Below, one piece after another: positions 24,827-34,057 of a stretch of DNA of 64,000 bases. The translations under genes were made by a program, and so were the position numbers. A model generated the notes under the pieces. That model was not told the origin of the DNA, ran no database searches, and saw only the letters and a list, made by a program, of their open reading frames with translations. How positions within the stretch are numbered: position 1 is the first letter of the stretch; every line of letters starts with the position of its first letter. Location: NCBI RefSeq assembly GCF_009363275.1, contig NZ_CP045324.1:1674001-1738000 (forward strand), read 5' to 3'. The stretch is from Marinobacter sp. THAF197a. Its GTDB lineage: Bacteria; Pseudomonadota; Gammaproteobacteria; Pseudomonadales; Oleiphilaceae.

Positions 24827-25870
24827 TTGGTAACTATCAAGCGTTGGACCTTCGAACTTGGATCGACTCTTCCGTTTCTCGTGGTGGCAACGGGGCTTGC
24901 CATCTTTTCAATGCCGGCCAGCGCTGACTGGTATCGGTTTTCAGACACCGCCATGACGACACCTATCGAGCTGGAGTTCTGGACAGAGGACAAAAAGCTG
25001 GCGGACCGGGTTGGGGAGGAGGTACTGGCGGTTTTTCATCAGGTTGATGCGCAGATGAGCCGCTATCGGGAGGACTCGGAAGTTTCCCGACTCAACCGCA
25101 ACGCCGCCAATGGTCCGGTTGCCGTCAGTGACGGTCTGTTCGAGGTGCTTGAAAAGGCGCGGGAGGTATCGATTCTCAGTGATGGCGCCTTCGACATCAC
25201 CTTTGGTTCAGTCGGGTACCTTTACGATTTCAGAGCCGGTAAAAGGCCGACAGAGGAGGAACTTCGATCTGGCCTGCCCCAGGTGAATTTCCGGGATGTG
25301 ATTCTTGATCAGGATGCTCAAACCGTTGAATTCCGCCAGGCTGGGATCCGGGTCGATCTGGGCGGTATTGCCAAGGGCTATGCCGTTGACCTGGGAATCA
25401 AGCGCCTTGTCAGCCTTGGCATACGCCATGCCCGGCTCAGCGCAGGTGGCGACATGCGGTTACTGGGTGACAAGCGGGGACGGCCCTGGTACGTGGGTAT
25501 CCGGGATCCACGTGTGGAAGGACGTAACGCAGTGGTCCTGCCCCTCAAGGATACGGCGGTATCCACCTCCGGGGATTACGAGCGGTTTTTCGTGGATGAA
25601 GCGGGCGACCGGGTCCACCATATTTTGTCTCCCGAGACCGGAAAGTCGGTTCAGGGTGTGCAGAGCGTGACCATTATTGGCGAGGACGCGTTGACAACCG
25701 ACGGCCTCTCCACGGCGGTGTTTGTGCTCGGACCCGCAAGGGGGTTGGAGATGGTTGAGCGACTGGCGGGTATCGATGTGGTGGTTATCGATGATCAGCG
25801 CATGATGCACGTGTCAGAAGGCCTCGTTCCGCCCCAATCAGGCCAGGGCGGAACGAGCGGTCCGGATTAA
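24827..25870 (+). CDS. apbE: FAD:protein FMN transferase (ApbE family)
   Basis: ApbE-family enzymes use FAD to attach FMN covalently to Thr or Ser in exported proteins. The 347-residue product has an export signal (GLAIFSMPASA) and no lipobox. Landmarks are SRYREDSEVSRLN, GAFDITFGSV, VDLGGIAKGYAVDLGIKRL, LSAGGDMR and HHILSPETGKS, then GEDALTTDGLSTAVFVLG. The start is a TTG at 24827 with GGAG upstream; the only later ATG of use falls inside the signal. It converges with the DUF1501-like gene with a 4-bp overlap of stops. I saw no clear flavinylation-target motif (a D-x-x-T/S-G-A-T/S type) in the neighbouring proteins, so its substrate is open. Confidence 0.92.
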   Translation: MVTIKRWTFELGSTLPFLVVATGLAIFSMPASADWYRFSDTAMTTPIELEFWTEDKKLADRVGEEVLAVFHQVDAQMSRYREDSEVSRLNRNAANGPVAVSDGLFEVLEKAREVSILSDGAFDITFGSVGYLYDFRAGKRPTEEELRSGLPQVNFRDVILDQDAQTVEFRQAGIRVDLGGIAKGYAVDLGIKRLVSLGIRHARLSAGGDMRLLGDKRGRPWYVGIRDPRVEGRNAVVLPLKDTAVSTSGDYERFFVDEAGDRVHHILSPETGKSVQGVQSVTIIGEDALTTDGLSTAVFVLGPARGLEMVERLAGIDVVVIDDQRMMHVSEGLVPPQSGQGGTSGPD

Positions 25871-27426
25871 CTGCCAATCGTACCGTTCACCACGTTGGAG
25901 AAGGCAATCAGGCCGTCCTGAGAGGTGCCATTGCCCAGCCCGTGACCGTTGAAGCGGGTTCCGAACTGGTTTTGTTCACCATGCAATGCCATGTAGTTGA
26001 GTAACACGGTCTGGACCAGTTGGTTGACGTTGTTGGCCGCCGGGCTGGAGGCGGTTTCCACCGATGCATCCGAACGCATAAAGCCGATCTGCCTGCGAAT
26101 CGGAGTGGGGCGGCCACCAGGGTTGTAAACCAGGAAGAAGGAGGCGGCCGTCTGTTGGTTGTCGCCGGTCCATTCGCCCTTGCCGCGACCGTCCGCGGAA
26201 TCGTCAATCCGGCCGTTGCTCGACACCGAACCGTCACTGAACACATAGAGCATTAACGGCATACCCACCCGGGCCGCGTATTCCAGGCATGCACCCATAC
26301 ATCGGCCTGCCAGTTCGTCACGGCGCTCGCCAGTTCCACGCTCGCCGGTGTGGTAGTCGTAGCCGCCAATAGTGATCGTGCCGGCACCGGCGTAGCCGTT
26401 TAGAACCAGCTTCATCACAGAGGCGGTTTTACGGAATTCCCGGTTGTTGTTGAACTCATCGCGGCTGAAAATGCCGGTGGGGCCAACGATTTCGAGATCC
26501 AGCTCTGGATCAAGGTCAGCGGGATTGCCGAATCGGTCGGCCAGATCGGCACTCTTTACATAGCCGCAGCGGACCAGGTCCTTGACGACTTCATCAGTAG
26601 AGATGCCCGTATTGACCCGGTTCATCTTGGCGTCGCTGATGCGCTGGATGGATTCCATGACGGCGACAGCATCTTGCTGGTCCAGAATGCCGATGAGATC
26701 GCCTACGTCCACCAGACCGGTAACGTCTGAGGGCCGGTCAATCTTGGTGGGTCGAACCTCCGGATTGATCAGGTTCATCGGTGCCAACGAGTTACCGCCG
26801 GATTCCGAACTCTGGGACCCTATGAGAGAGAGCAGGGAGCCGTCGGCACCCGCGTGATGGATGCCGTACATCGGGTTGTGGGGGTTGTTGCCGGTGTCGT
26901 TCTCTGAACGGGCAGCAATAATGGCGCCGTCAATTGCCGCGCGGGTGCCGGCACTGGTGCTCTGCAGGATACCGCGCAGGAAGCCGCTGTCGGAATGGAA
27001 CGCCAGGCCCAGTTCGGTGTTAACAAACGCCGGGTCATTGGGCAGCATGTCACCGGGTAGCCCTAGTTTGTTGTAACCTGCGGTGCTCAGGAAGTCCATT
27101 TGCCCGCCGGACTTGCCCATCAGTACATTGGAGCCAGCAATGTTGGCGCCGCCTGCCAGGTCAAAACAGATAAACGGAATCTTGCCGGCACCCTGAACCG
27201 CTATGCCACAGCTTTCTTTCAGCGTGTTCAGATCATCTGAAAGCGCTGCTGCTGCCATTCGCGGGTTGCCGAACAGGCTGAACAGGGAAGCACCGAACAC
27301 TGTCGCCGACCCCGCCATCAGACCCTGGGAGATAAACTCTCGACGCGTCCTCGGCCTGCCGTGGTCGTCATGGAGTAGTGGGCTGCCATTGGCCAGAGGT
27401 TTCTTACGTGATTTGCGTATGAACAT
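25867..27426 (-). CDS. DUF1501-like exported protein
   Basis: A 519-residue protein with a twin-arginine-type signal (RTRREFISQGLMAGSATVFG). DUF1501 proteins are sulfatase-fold-related exported proteins of unknown activity, often encoded beside cytochrome-domain proteins. Visible stretches are PFICFDLAGGANIAGSN near residue 84, YDYHTGERGTGERRDELAGR near 358 and MALHGEQNQFGTRFNGHG near 485; the His residues in YDYHTG and the C-terminal region could bind metal. It is the last gene of a three-gene minus-strand unit, 12 bp after the LamG-like cytochrome. Family assignment is by pattern; function is unknown. Confidence 0.72.
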   Translation of the reverse strand: MFIRKSRKKPLANGSPLLHDDHGRPRTRREFISQGLMAGSATVFGASLFSLFGNPRMAAAALSDDLNTLKESCGIAVQGAGKIPFICFDLAGGANIAGSNVLMGKSGGQMDFLSTAGYNKLGLPGDMLPNDPAFVNTELGLAFHSDSGFLRGILQSTSAGTRAAIDGAIIAARSENDTGNNPHNPMYGIHHAGADGSLLSLIGSQSSESGGNSLAPMNLINPEVRPTKIDRPSDVTGLVDVGDLIGILDQQDAVAVMESIQRISDAKMNRVNTGISTDEVVKDLVRCGYVKSADLADRFGNPADLDPELDLEIVGPTGIFSRDEFNNNREFRKTASVMKLVLNGYAGAGTITIGGYDYHTGERGTGERRDELAGRCMGACLEYAARVGMPLMLYVFSDGSVSSNGRIDDSADGRGKGEWTGDNQQTAASFFLVYNPGGRPTPIRRQIGFMRSDASVETASSPAANNVNQLVQTVLLNYMALHGEQNQFGTRFNGHGLGNGTSQDGLIAFSNVVNGTIGS

Positions 27427-27438
27427 GATGGGCTTCCT

Positions 27439-29928
27439 CTACTGAACCAGTGTGGTGGCGCTGCCAAGCACAGCCGCGCAGCTTGCCTTAACGACCGTTT
27501 CTGTGCGGTCAGGCGCACAACCTTCTCCACAGCTCGTCAGTCTGTCCATGAGCGCGCTTAGCTCTGTTTCGATGGCACTATCATCGGGCTGTGAGGCCAG
27601 GTTGCTGCCCACGAAGCGGGCCAGTAAAGGCCCGGTAACCAGGCTCTTGCGGCCGTGATCAAATGCGGTGCTGGCCGGGGCGGAGAAATCGAACCCGGGG
27701 AACATCTCAGCCCTTAATTGCCCGCTGGAAACCAGGGCGTCGCAGTATTGAATAGCCATTTGGGTGACTGCCATTTGATGGGAAGACAGGAAGCCCTGGA
27801 TCGTCTCTACCGTCGGCAACTGCTGCTTTACGGTAGTGTATGTGCTGAAGACCGCCGGGTGGGTGGTGGCAACGCCGGTCATCCGCGACATGGACTCGTT
27901 GATCTCGTCAAATGTCTTCAGACCGATCTCCGACGATGGTGGCAGGTCAGCGGGTTCTGGCTGAGGCGGCAGAACAGGCTCGGTACGGGCAAAGCTGTTT
28001 CCGCCCAGCTGGTCGAAGGTCAGGAAGAACTCGTCGTTCCCGGGGCCGTTCTCCAGAGCAATGATAGTGCCCAGGGAGGAGAGCGGTTGCCCGGTGCCGG
28101 GTTCATAGCTGCCGCTGTCCAGAACAACGTCCAGATTGGCCCAGGCCTGTCCGACAGTCGCCTCCTTGCCATTGATGCCCAGTCGCATGCCTCGCAGTGG
28201 AATGTTTGATGGCTCGGCGGAGTCATCCAGGCTGATGAAGAAAGGACTGGTGAATCGGTACGCGTAGCTGTCGAACTGGCTGACTTCGAACACGATGAAA
28301 CTCTCCGGCACGTCGATCAGGTGAGAAACGCCAAATAGCAGGTAGAACTTCTGACCAACGCCGACTTCGAAGTTGGCCTGGACCTGCTCCGGTGTCAGCA
28401 TACGATTGTGGATGGCGACCATGCGGATCGCGCCCTGCCAGGGTGAGTTGCCATCGGTCTCGTTGCCCAGTACCAGGGCAAAGCTGTCGTCCCATTCCGT
28501 TAACAGCCCGCCGTCGTCCGGGTCGACATCACCGGTTGGAACGCCATTCACAAAGATCTGACGCCCGGTCGCCGGGGTGTAGTTCACCACAACGTGCTGC
28601 AAAGTTGCCTGCAGAAGCATGTCGGCGTCCTGGGTGGCGAACGCCGTATTCTCATCACTGTTGGTGCTGCGATGCAGAACTTCGTAACGCTGGAGTGACT
28701 GGCTGAGTGTGACGTTGCGAGTGGTGGAGGAACCCGAATAGGTCACGATCCGGGCGTCTTCCTGGGTGATGTTGCCCGGGGCGACCCAGGCCTCAATGCT
28801 GTATTCGCCGGAGGCAGTCAGCAGGGTATGCAGCTTCCGGCTGGCGGTGGTGCTACCCTGAGCTTTGCCCGCCGGGATCATGAAGCCCTGCTCGTTTTCG
28901 CCCGCGGGGCCAAGGTCGATGCCCCAGCCCCCAACCCAGTCAACGTTGCCGCTCAGGGTCAGATCCAGTGCAGGCGATACGCCGCTGGTGTCAAAGGCGG
29001 TCTGGCCTTCACCAAACTTGAATTCGTAGAGGGCAATCACGTTGTCTTCAAAGCGGCCGCCGGAATTGGCAAGCAGGCCGTCTGCCTGGAGGTTGAGAGC
29101 TTTGCTCGTAACCAGTGAGGGGTCTACAGGTTGGGCGCTCAGGTCCTGGACCATTTCAAGAATTTTTAACTCCATCAAATCAGCTGAGGCTTCGCAGTTG
29201 TCACCCCAGCAGTTGTGAAAGTCGTAGCGCAGGCGCTCTACCAGTCGGGATGCGCCCGGGTTCATCGGATCTATACGGCTTTTCGCCTGATTGTAGGCGG
29301 TGGTCACGTCGGCGCTGGCAATGTAGGGGGTCTGGCCACCATCAGCATGGCAGTCGCTGCAATACTGTCTGAGTTCGGGGTATACCGTGCTGGAAAACAG
29401 TCCAGGATCGCTGGGCAGGGCAACCGTAGCGCCCGGTTCTTTGAGCGCTGGAGCGCGGAGTTCAACGGTTTTGGCTGAGCCTCCAGAGCCGCCTGCCCAG
29501 TTTGAGATATAGGTGGTGAGAATGTCCACACAGGCCGAGGTGCTCTGGAGCCAGCAATTGTGGCCGCCGGCCACCTTGGTCACCATCGTAGACTGGGATG
29601 GATCGGACAGGTTAACAATGGAGTTCGCCTGAGCGTAAGCCAGGTTAACGTCCAGCTCGTTGACGAACGTCGGAGCCTGGCCATTGGAGCCGTGGCACGC
29701 ACCGCATTTGTCCTGGGTGACCAGATTATCCCATACGGTCCGTTTGAAATTGGCGACGTCATCCGTTGCGGGAGCCGGCCCGTTGTAGGTAATCGTGCCG
29801 GGATTCTGGGAGGTATTCGGCAGTTGTTCCGTGGACTCGCCGCCGCAGGCCGAAAGCAGGAACGCAAGGGCGATGACTGAAAGCACCGATCTAAGGGAGC
29901 TCATGAAAATTCCGTTACGTGTTGTCAT
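27439..29928 (-). CDS. LamG-like lipoprotein with two c-type haem motifs
   Basis: An 829-residue lipoprotein (lipobox LLSAC, SSLRSVLSVIALAFLLSACG). Haem-binding motifs CGACH (about residue 77) and CSDCH (about 193) are each followed by a Gly-Gln pair. Residues about 290-500 look like a LamG/concanavalin-type jelly roll (ASGEYSIEAWVAPGNI, GRQIFVNGVPTGD, SFALVLGNETDG). The remaining 330 residues are unassigned. The start at 29928 has an AGGA site in the upstream gene; an internal ATG at 29904 gives the cleaner lipoprotein signal. Combination with a one-haem protein and DUF1501 suggests an envelope electron-transfer or surface-binding role. The activity is not known to me. Confidence 0.72.
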   Translation of the reverse strand: MTTRNGIFMSSLRSVLSVIALAFLLSACGGESTEQLPNTSQNPGTITYNGPAPATDDVANFKRTVWDNLVTQDKCGACHGSNGQAPTFVNELDVNLAYAQANSIVNLSDPSQSTMVTKVAGGHNCWLQSTSACVDILTTYISNWAGGSGGSAKTVELRAPALKEPGATVALPSDPGLFSSTVYPELRQYCSDCHADGGQTPYIASADVTTAYNQAKSRIDPMNPGASRLVERLRYDFHNCWGDNCEASADLMELKILEMVQDLSAQPVDPSLVTSKALNLQADGLLANSGGRFEDNVIALYEFKFGEGQTAFDTSGVSPALDLTLSGNVDWVGGWGIDLGPAGENEQGFMIPAGKAQGSTTASRKLHTLLTASGEYSIEAWVAPGNITQEDARIVTYSGSSTTRNVTLSQSLQRYEVLHRSTNSDENTAFATQDADMLLQATLQHVVVNYTPATGRQIFVNGVPTGDVDPDDGGLLTEWDDSFALVLGNETDGNSPWQGAIRMVAIHNRMLTPEQVQANFEVGVGQKFYLLFGVSHLIDVPESFIVFEVSQFDSYAYRFTSPFFISLDDSAEPSNIPLRGMRLGINGKEATVGQAWANLDVVLDSGSYEPGTGQPLSSLGTIIALENGPGNDEFFLTFDQLGGNSFARTEPVLPPQPEPADLPPSSEIGLKTFDEINESMSRMTGVATTHPAVFSTYTTVKQQLPTVETIQGFLSSHQMAVTQMAIQYCDALVSSGQLRAEMFPGFDFSAPASTAFDHGRKSLVTGPLLARFVGSNLASQPDDSAIETELSALMDRLTSCGEGCAPDRTETVVKASCAAVLGSATTLVQ

Positions 29929-29935
29929 AGCGTCC

Positions 29936-31171
29936 TCACTCCCCCATGCAGTACACAGCGGATTCTGCGAATACCTGCTTCAGGTCGTAACCCTGGCTTG
30001 CGAAGCTGGTGACCATACTGCGTACCTGGGAACGGTCTGCGCCGTTGGAGGGAGGTCGCAGGCAGACATTCTCGAACACTTTCTTGACCTGGCACTCGGC
30101 AAAGGCGTTGGAGTGGGCGAACTCCCTGCCCAGGCTCTTGGCACCATTGCCGTAACCCGGCAATGACGGATCCCAACCAAGGCGGCGGTTGGCGCCCTGG
30201 CGCCAGTAGTTATCCCATCTGTCGTCCGGCGTCACGTATCCTTGTTCGAAGGTTGCCGCATTGATGTGATATTTGGCCTGAACCCTGGAGCCTGTCTCCG
30301 GATCCGTTTCGCCAATTGCGTTGTAAACGAGCCTACCCAGCTCTCCGTCAGGGTCGGCGTTGGCGTTATATTCATAGTCATAGTAGGCAAACGCCTGAGC
30401 CATGGGGTCCATACCCGTGTGGCAGCCAACGCAGTTGTTCAGGAATACCCGGCTGTCACCGCCGGGGCTGCGGGAAACATCCTGGCGAATGCGGTCGGGC
30501 GGCAGAGTGACATCTGCAACCTGTTCCAGGTCGTTGCACATGTGATTGATCAGCGTGAAACGGAACATGGCCCTATTGGTACCGGCGCTGAAAAACGCCC
30601 GGGCTGACGCTCGAGATGTGATCACCCCAGCGGTCGCAGAAGGGGGGAGGCCGGTGTAGGTGGACTGGTTCACCCGCTCAAGATGGTCCCTGAGGCTGGC
30701 TCCGCTGTTCTCCAGGGATTCGTAGTGATTGTTGTTGCTGGTGGAGTAGTTCGGCAGATTCAGGGAAGGATTTCCGATATACAACACATCGTCATACAGG
30801 ACTTTTCTGAAGTCCTGCCCGTCCCGCACCAGGCCGATCACCGTGGCGATGTAGTCATTGAGGGGCACGAACTTCGACATTGCCTCGTTGGTCCAGGGAG
30901 CCGCAAAATTCTTCAGGGTGACGTCGTAGAAGGCACTGTCCTGCATGGCAGTGAAGGCTGCCTCAATCGCTCTGCCTGAAACGATATCGTTTTCCATGTC
31001 GTCGAGAACATCGGCAGAAGGGGGCACGCCGGCAATCCGGTCATGGATTCGTTTGGCCTGTTCCCTGGGGCCAGCTTGGGCAAAGCCTGCCTGGCCAGAC
31101 ACCAATGCAACGAGAACGGCGGTACTGCAAGCCTTGGTGAGCAGGCTTCTGATCCTGTTCCGGGCGGTCAT
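29936..31171 (-). CDS. Exported protein with one CxxCH motif
   Basis: A 411-residue exported protein. I prefer the ATG at 31171 (GAGGGAAAGGA upstream), which opens a signal ending SGQAGFAQA; an in-frame ATG at 31222 adds 17 residues. The single c-type haem motif is LNNCVGCHTGMDPMAQAF near residue 250, preceded by NRAMFRFTLINHMCNDLEQV. The pattern resembles cytochrome-domain proteins encoded next to DUF1501 partners. It heads the minus-strand unit and is divergent from the HzsA-like lipoprotein gene. The length is unremarkable and no other domain is recognisable to me. Confidence 0.65.
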   Translation of the reverse strand: MTARNRIRSLLTKACSTAVLVALVSGQAGFAQAGPREQAKRIHDRIAGVPPSADVLDDMENDIVSGRAIEAAFTAMQDSAFYDVTLKNFAAPWTNEAMSKFVPLNDYIATVIGLVRDGQDFRKVLYDDVLYIGNPSLNLPNYSTSNNNHYESLENSGASLRDHLERVNQSTYTGLPPSATAGVITSRASARAFFSAGTNRAMFRFTLINHMCNDLEQVADVTLPPDRIRQDVSRSPGGDSRVFLNNCVGCHTGMDPMAQAFAYYDYEYNANADPDGELGRLVYNAIGETDPETGSRVQAKYHINAATFEQGYVTPDDRWDNYWRQGANRRLGWDPSLPGYGNGAKSLGREFAHSNAFAECQVKKVFENVCLRPPSNGADRSQVRSMVTSFASQGYDLKQVFAESAVYCMGE

Positions 31172-31215
31172 GTCCTTTCCCTCGGTGATCGTTAGCATTC
31201 GCACATTAATGCTTT

Positions 31216-31229
31216 TTGACAATTGTTAA
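31216..31229. promoter_or_regulatory. Near-palindrome in the divergent cytochrome / HzsA-like control region
   Basis: TTGACAATTGTTAA is palindromic apart from one base pair (core ACAATTGT). It lies in the 170-bp gap between the divergent starts at 31171 and 31342 and may be an operator. The first six bases also look like a -35 box, but no -10 box stands at a normal distance. Confidence 0.3.
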
Positions 31230-31341
31230 AAGTTTACGGCTTGCTATATCCTCCGTTTTGAGTCGTAGGCCACGTTATTACATTAGGTTACTTAAAAGCC
31301 TTGGAGCCTGCCCGCGGAACCGACTTAATTTATGTCATGGA

Positions 31342-34035
31342 ATGTCATCCGAAACAGGGTTTGTAACGTTGGACATTAAGTTTCCTGGCTCCCCCTCCTT
31401 TTTTTGCGCTGCTCGCGTTGCGGTTTCGCTGGGCGTTGCAATGTTGCTTTCCGGCTGTCTCTCTGGCAGCGACAGCCAGCAGTCAGATCCGGTCGTTGTC
31501 GAAACCCCGGTAGCTTATGTCGAACGGGCCCTGCTGTTTGACGAGAACACCGGCACCTTGGTGGAGGACAACTTGGCGGACCCCGCCGCTTTTCGTCCCG
31601 GTGCAAGGTTATTGTTGAAGGCGAGGGCTTCCGCCGATGCCGAAACGCGGGATATCGCTTCCAGGGCGTTCACCGGGCCACAATTCCTCGATGACAGTGG
31701 CCGGTTGCGGTACGACGTGAAAGATCTCCACGTATCCCATGATGGCTCCCGATTGTTGTTCGCCATGCGCGCCCCGGAAATCGAAGGCGCCGATGACGAG
31801 GATCAGCCAACCTGGAATATCTGGGAATATGACGTTGGTACCGACGGCCTGCGCCGTGTCATTGATTCAGATGTTACTGCCCGGGCCGGGCAGGACGTTG
31901 CGCCAGCCTATCTTCCTGATGGCAGAATCGTTTTCTCATCAACCCGTCAGCGGATTTCCAAGGCGGTGCTGCTTGATGAAGGTAAGCCCCAGTACTCAGG
32001 TCTGGAGGAGGCGGGTAATAACCCGGCGTTTGTTCTGCATGTGATGGATGATGATGGCCAGAATATTCAACAGATCACGTTCAACCAGAGTCACGACCTC
32101 GACCCCATGGTGGCGGATGATGGCACCATTATTTTCAGCCGCTGGGACAATGCGGGCCAGACCCGAAACAATGGTGTAAATCTCTACCGCGTGAACCCCG
32201 ACGGCACCGGGCTGAGCTATCTTTACGGTCGTCATTCCCACGGTTCTGTGCCAGAAGCGAACAATGTTCAGTATCTGCAGCCCCGCAAGTCCGACAACGG
32301 TAAGTTGTTGGTGCAGCTGAGGCCGTTTGAGAGCGAGGACTACGCGTCCGTTCCGGCGGAAGTTGATGTTGCCCAATTTGTTGAGGCCAACCTGCGTATC
32401 GATGGCACCGAAGGGGAGGGCCAACAATCATTGGTTCCCGGCGTGGGCCTGGATGGACAGCTGTCGTTGAAAGGTAGTTACGCATCCGTTTCACCGTTAC
32501 TGGATGGGACCAACCGTTACCTGGTCAGTTGGACACCCTGCCGGTTGCGGGATGGAGCAACTGATCGAATCGTCAATTGCACGGAAGATCGCCTGCAATC
32601 GGAAGATTATCAACCGGCAGAGCCGGTTTACGGTCTGTGGCTACTTGATCTCAATGGCGAAACCCAGCGGCCGGTGGTTCCCCCTATTGAAGGCATCCAG
32701 TTTGATGAAGCGGTCCTGATGAAGGAGCGTCCTCTGGAAGACTTTATTCCGGAATCCCAGTTTACGGGTAAAGAGGGGGCTCTGGGGGATGCCGGTTACG
32801 GGGTGCTGCACATTCGCAGTGTCTACGATATAGACGGGGTGGACACCACACCGGCTGGTATTGCTGCAATGGCCGATCCGCTGCAGACACCACCGGAGGA
32901 TCGCCCGGCCAGATTCCTGCGCCTGGAAAAACCCGTGGCTATCCCAGATAGAAACGTCCGGGATTTCGACAACAGTGCTTTTGGCCGCAGCCGGGCCCAG
33001 CTAATGCGGGAAATCCTGGGTTATGTGCCGATAGAACCGGACGGTTCCGTGAAGGTGGCCGTGCCGGCCAATGTCGCATTCGCCATCAGCGTACTGAATG
33101 AACAGGGACAACGGATTGGTGCCAGGCATCAGAACTGGCTGATGGTACGTCCTGGCGAGACCCTCGAGTGCGCAGGCTGCCATAATCCGAACAGTCCGAC
33201 TCCCCACGGCAGACCGGGTGCCGGCCCCGGATCCGTCTGGGGTGGGGCAGCGACCACCGGCCTTCCGTTTCCGAATACCGACTCGGGTCTGTTTGCCGAT
33301 ATGGGTGAAACCATGGCCGAGTTGTTTGCCCGCATCAATGATATTCGCCGGCCGACGCCGGATGTGATCTATGCCGATGAGTGGTCCGGTGATGCCGTGG
33401 ATCCCAAGCCTGAGAGCTTTGTCTATGCCTACGCCGATCTACAGATTCCTCCACCTATTTCGGGCGTTTGCGCGGCCGACTGGGCGTCGAATTGCCGGAT
33501 CGTTGTCAATTATGAGCAGCACATTCATCCGCTCTGGAGTGTCAATCGGGAGGTATTGGATCCGGACACAATGGCGGTGGTGGATGACTACACCTGTACC
33601 GGTTGTCACACCAATACGGATGCCGCAGGCGCCCAGCAGGTGCCAGCTGGGCAGCTGGACCTCGGCGACGGCCCGTCACCGGCGCAACCGCTTCACTTCA
33701 ACGCCTACCGGGAACTGCTGTTCCCGGACAACGAGCAGGAACTGGTGAACGGTGCGCTGGTGGATGTACTGGTGGACTCCGGAGAAGTGCTGGAGGACGA
33801 AGAAGGCAACCCGATCCTGGATGCCGAAGGAAATGTGCAGCCGATCATGGTGACGGTTCCGGTTCAGGCCTCAATGTCTGTCAACGGCGCCCGTGCCAGT
33901 AATTTCTTCGACGTATTTGCAGAGGGCGGTTCACACAGGGATTTCCTCACGCCCGCCGAGCTTCGACTAATCGCAGAATGGCTGGATATTGGCGGCCAGT
34001 ATTTCAACAACCCCTTTGATGCCCCGGAAGACTGA
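31342..34035 (+). CDS. HzsA-like beta-propeller lipoprotein with two c-type haem motifs
   Basis: An 897-residue lipoprotein; the ATG at 31342 opens a signal with lipobox LLSGC. Residues about 115-330 contain PD40-type beta-propeller repeats (DVKDLHVSHDGSRLLFAMRA, LPDGRIVFSSTRQR, VADDGTIIFSRWDNAG). The C-terminal half has CAGCHNPNSP (near residue 612) and CTGCHTNTDA (near 752). This layout matches the HzsA-related family, named after the alpha subunit of hydrazine synthase. Hydrazine synthesis itself is not implied: no HzsB/HzsC homologue is present. It opens a near-gapless run of plus-strand genes reaching 43622. The ribosome site is weak and a TTG at 31370 is a possible alternative start. 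Confidence 0.72.
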   Translation: MSSETGFVTLDIKFPGSPSFFCAARVAVSLGVAMLLSGCLSGSDSQQSDPVVVETPVAYVERALLFDENTGTLVEDNLADPAAFRPGARLLLKARASADAETRDIASRAFTGPQFLDDSGRLRYDVKDLHVSHDGSRLLFAMRAPEIEGADDEDQPTWNIWEYDVGTDGLRRVIDSDVTARAGQDVAPAYLPDGRIVFSSTRQRISKAVLLDEGKPQYSGLEEAGNNPAFVLHVMDDDGQNIQQITFNQSHDLDPMVADDGTIIFSRWDNAGQTRNNGVNLYRVNPDGTGLSYLYGRHSHGSVPEANNVQYLQPRKSDNGKLLVQLRPFESEDYASVPAEVDVAQFVEANLRIDGTEGEGQQSLVPGVGLDGQLSLKGSYASVSPLLDGTNRYLVSWTPCRLRDGATDRIVNCTEDRLQSEDYQPAEPVYGLWLLDLNGETQRPVVPPIEGIQFDEAVLMKERPLEDFIPESQFTGKEGALGDAGYGVLHIRSVYDIDGVDTTPAGIAAMADPLQTPPEDRPARFLRLEKPVAIPDRNVRDFDNSAFGRSRAQLMREILGYVPIEPDGSVKVAVPANVAFAISVLNEQGQRIGARHQNWLMVRPGETLECAGCHNPNSPTPHGRPGAGPGSVWGGAATTGLPFPNTDSGLFADMGETMAELFARINDIRRPTPDVIYADEWSGDAVDPKPESFVYAYADLQIPPPISGVCAADWASNCRIVVNYEQHIHPLWSVNREVLDPDTMAVVDDYTCTGCHTNTDAAGAQQVPAGQLDLGDGPSPAQPLHFNAYRELLFPDNEQELVNGALVDVLVDSGEVLEDEEGNPILDAEGNVQPIMVTVPVQASMSVNGARASNFFDVFAEGGSHRDFLTPAELRLIAEWLDIGGQYFNNPFDAPED

Positions 34036-34057
34036 TCCAAGGACTGATACTCGCGCC

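Noticed and set aside
31216..31250. TTGACA plus TATAT as a sigma-70 promoter of the HzsA-like gene
   Set aside because: The spacing between the boxes is about 23 bp, too long; kept only as a near-palindrome.
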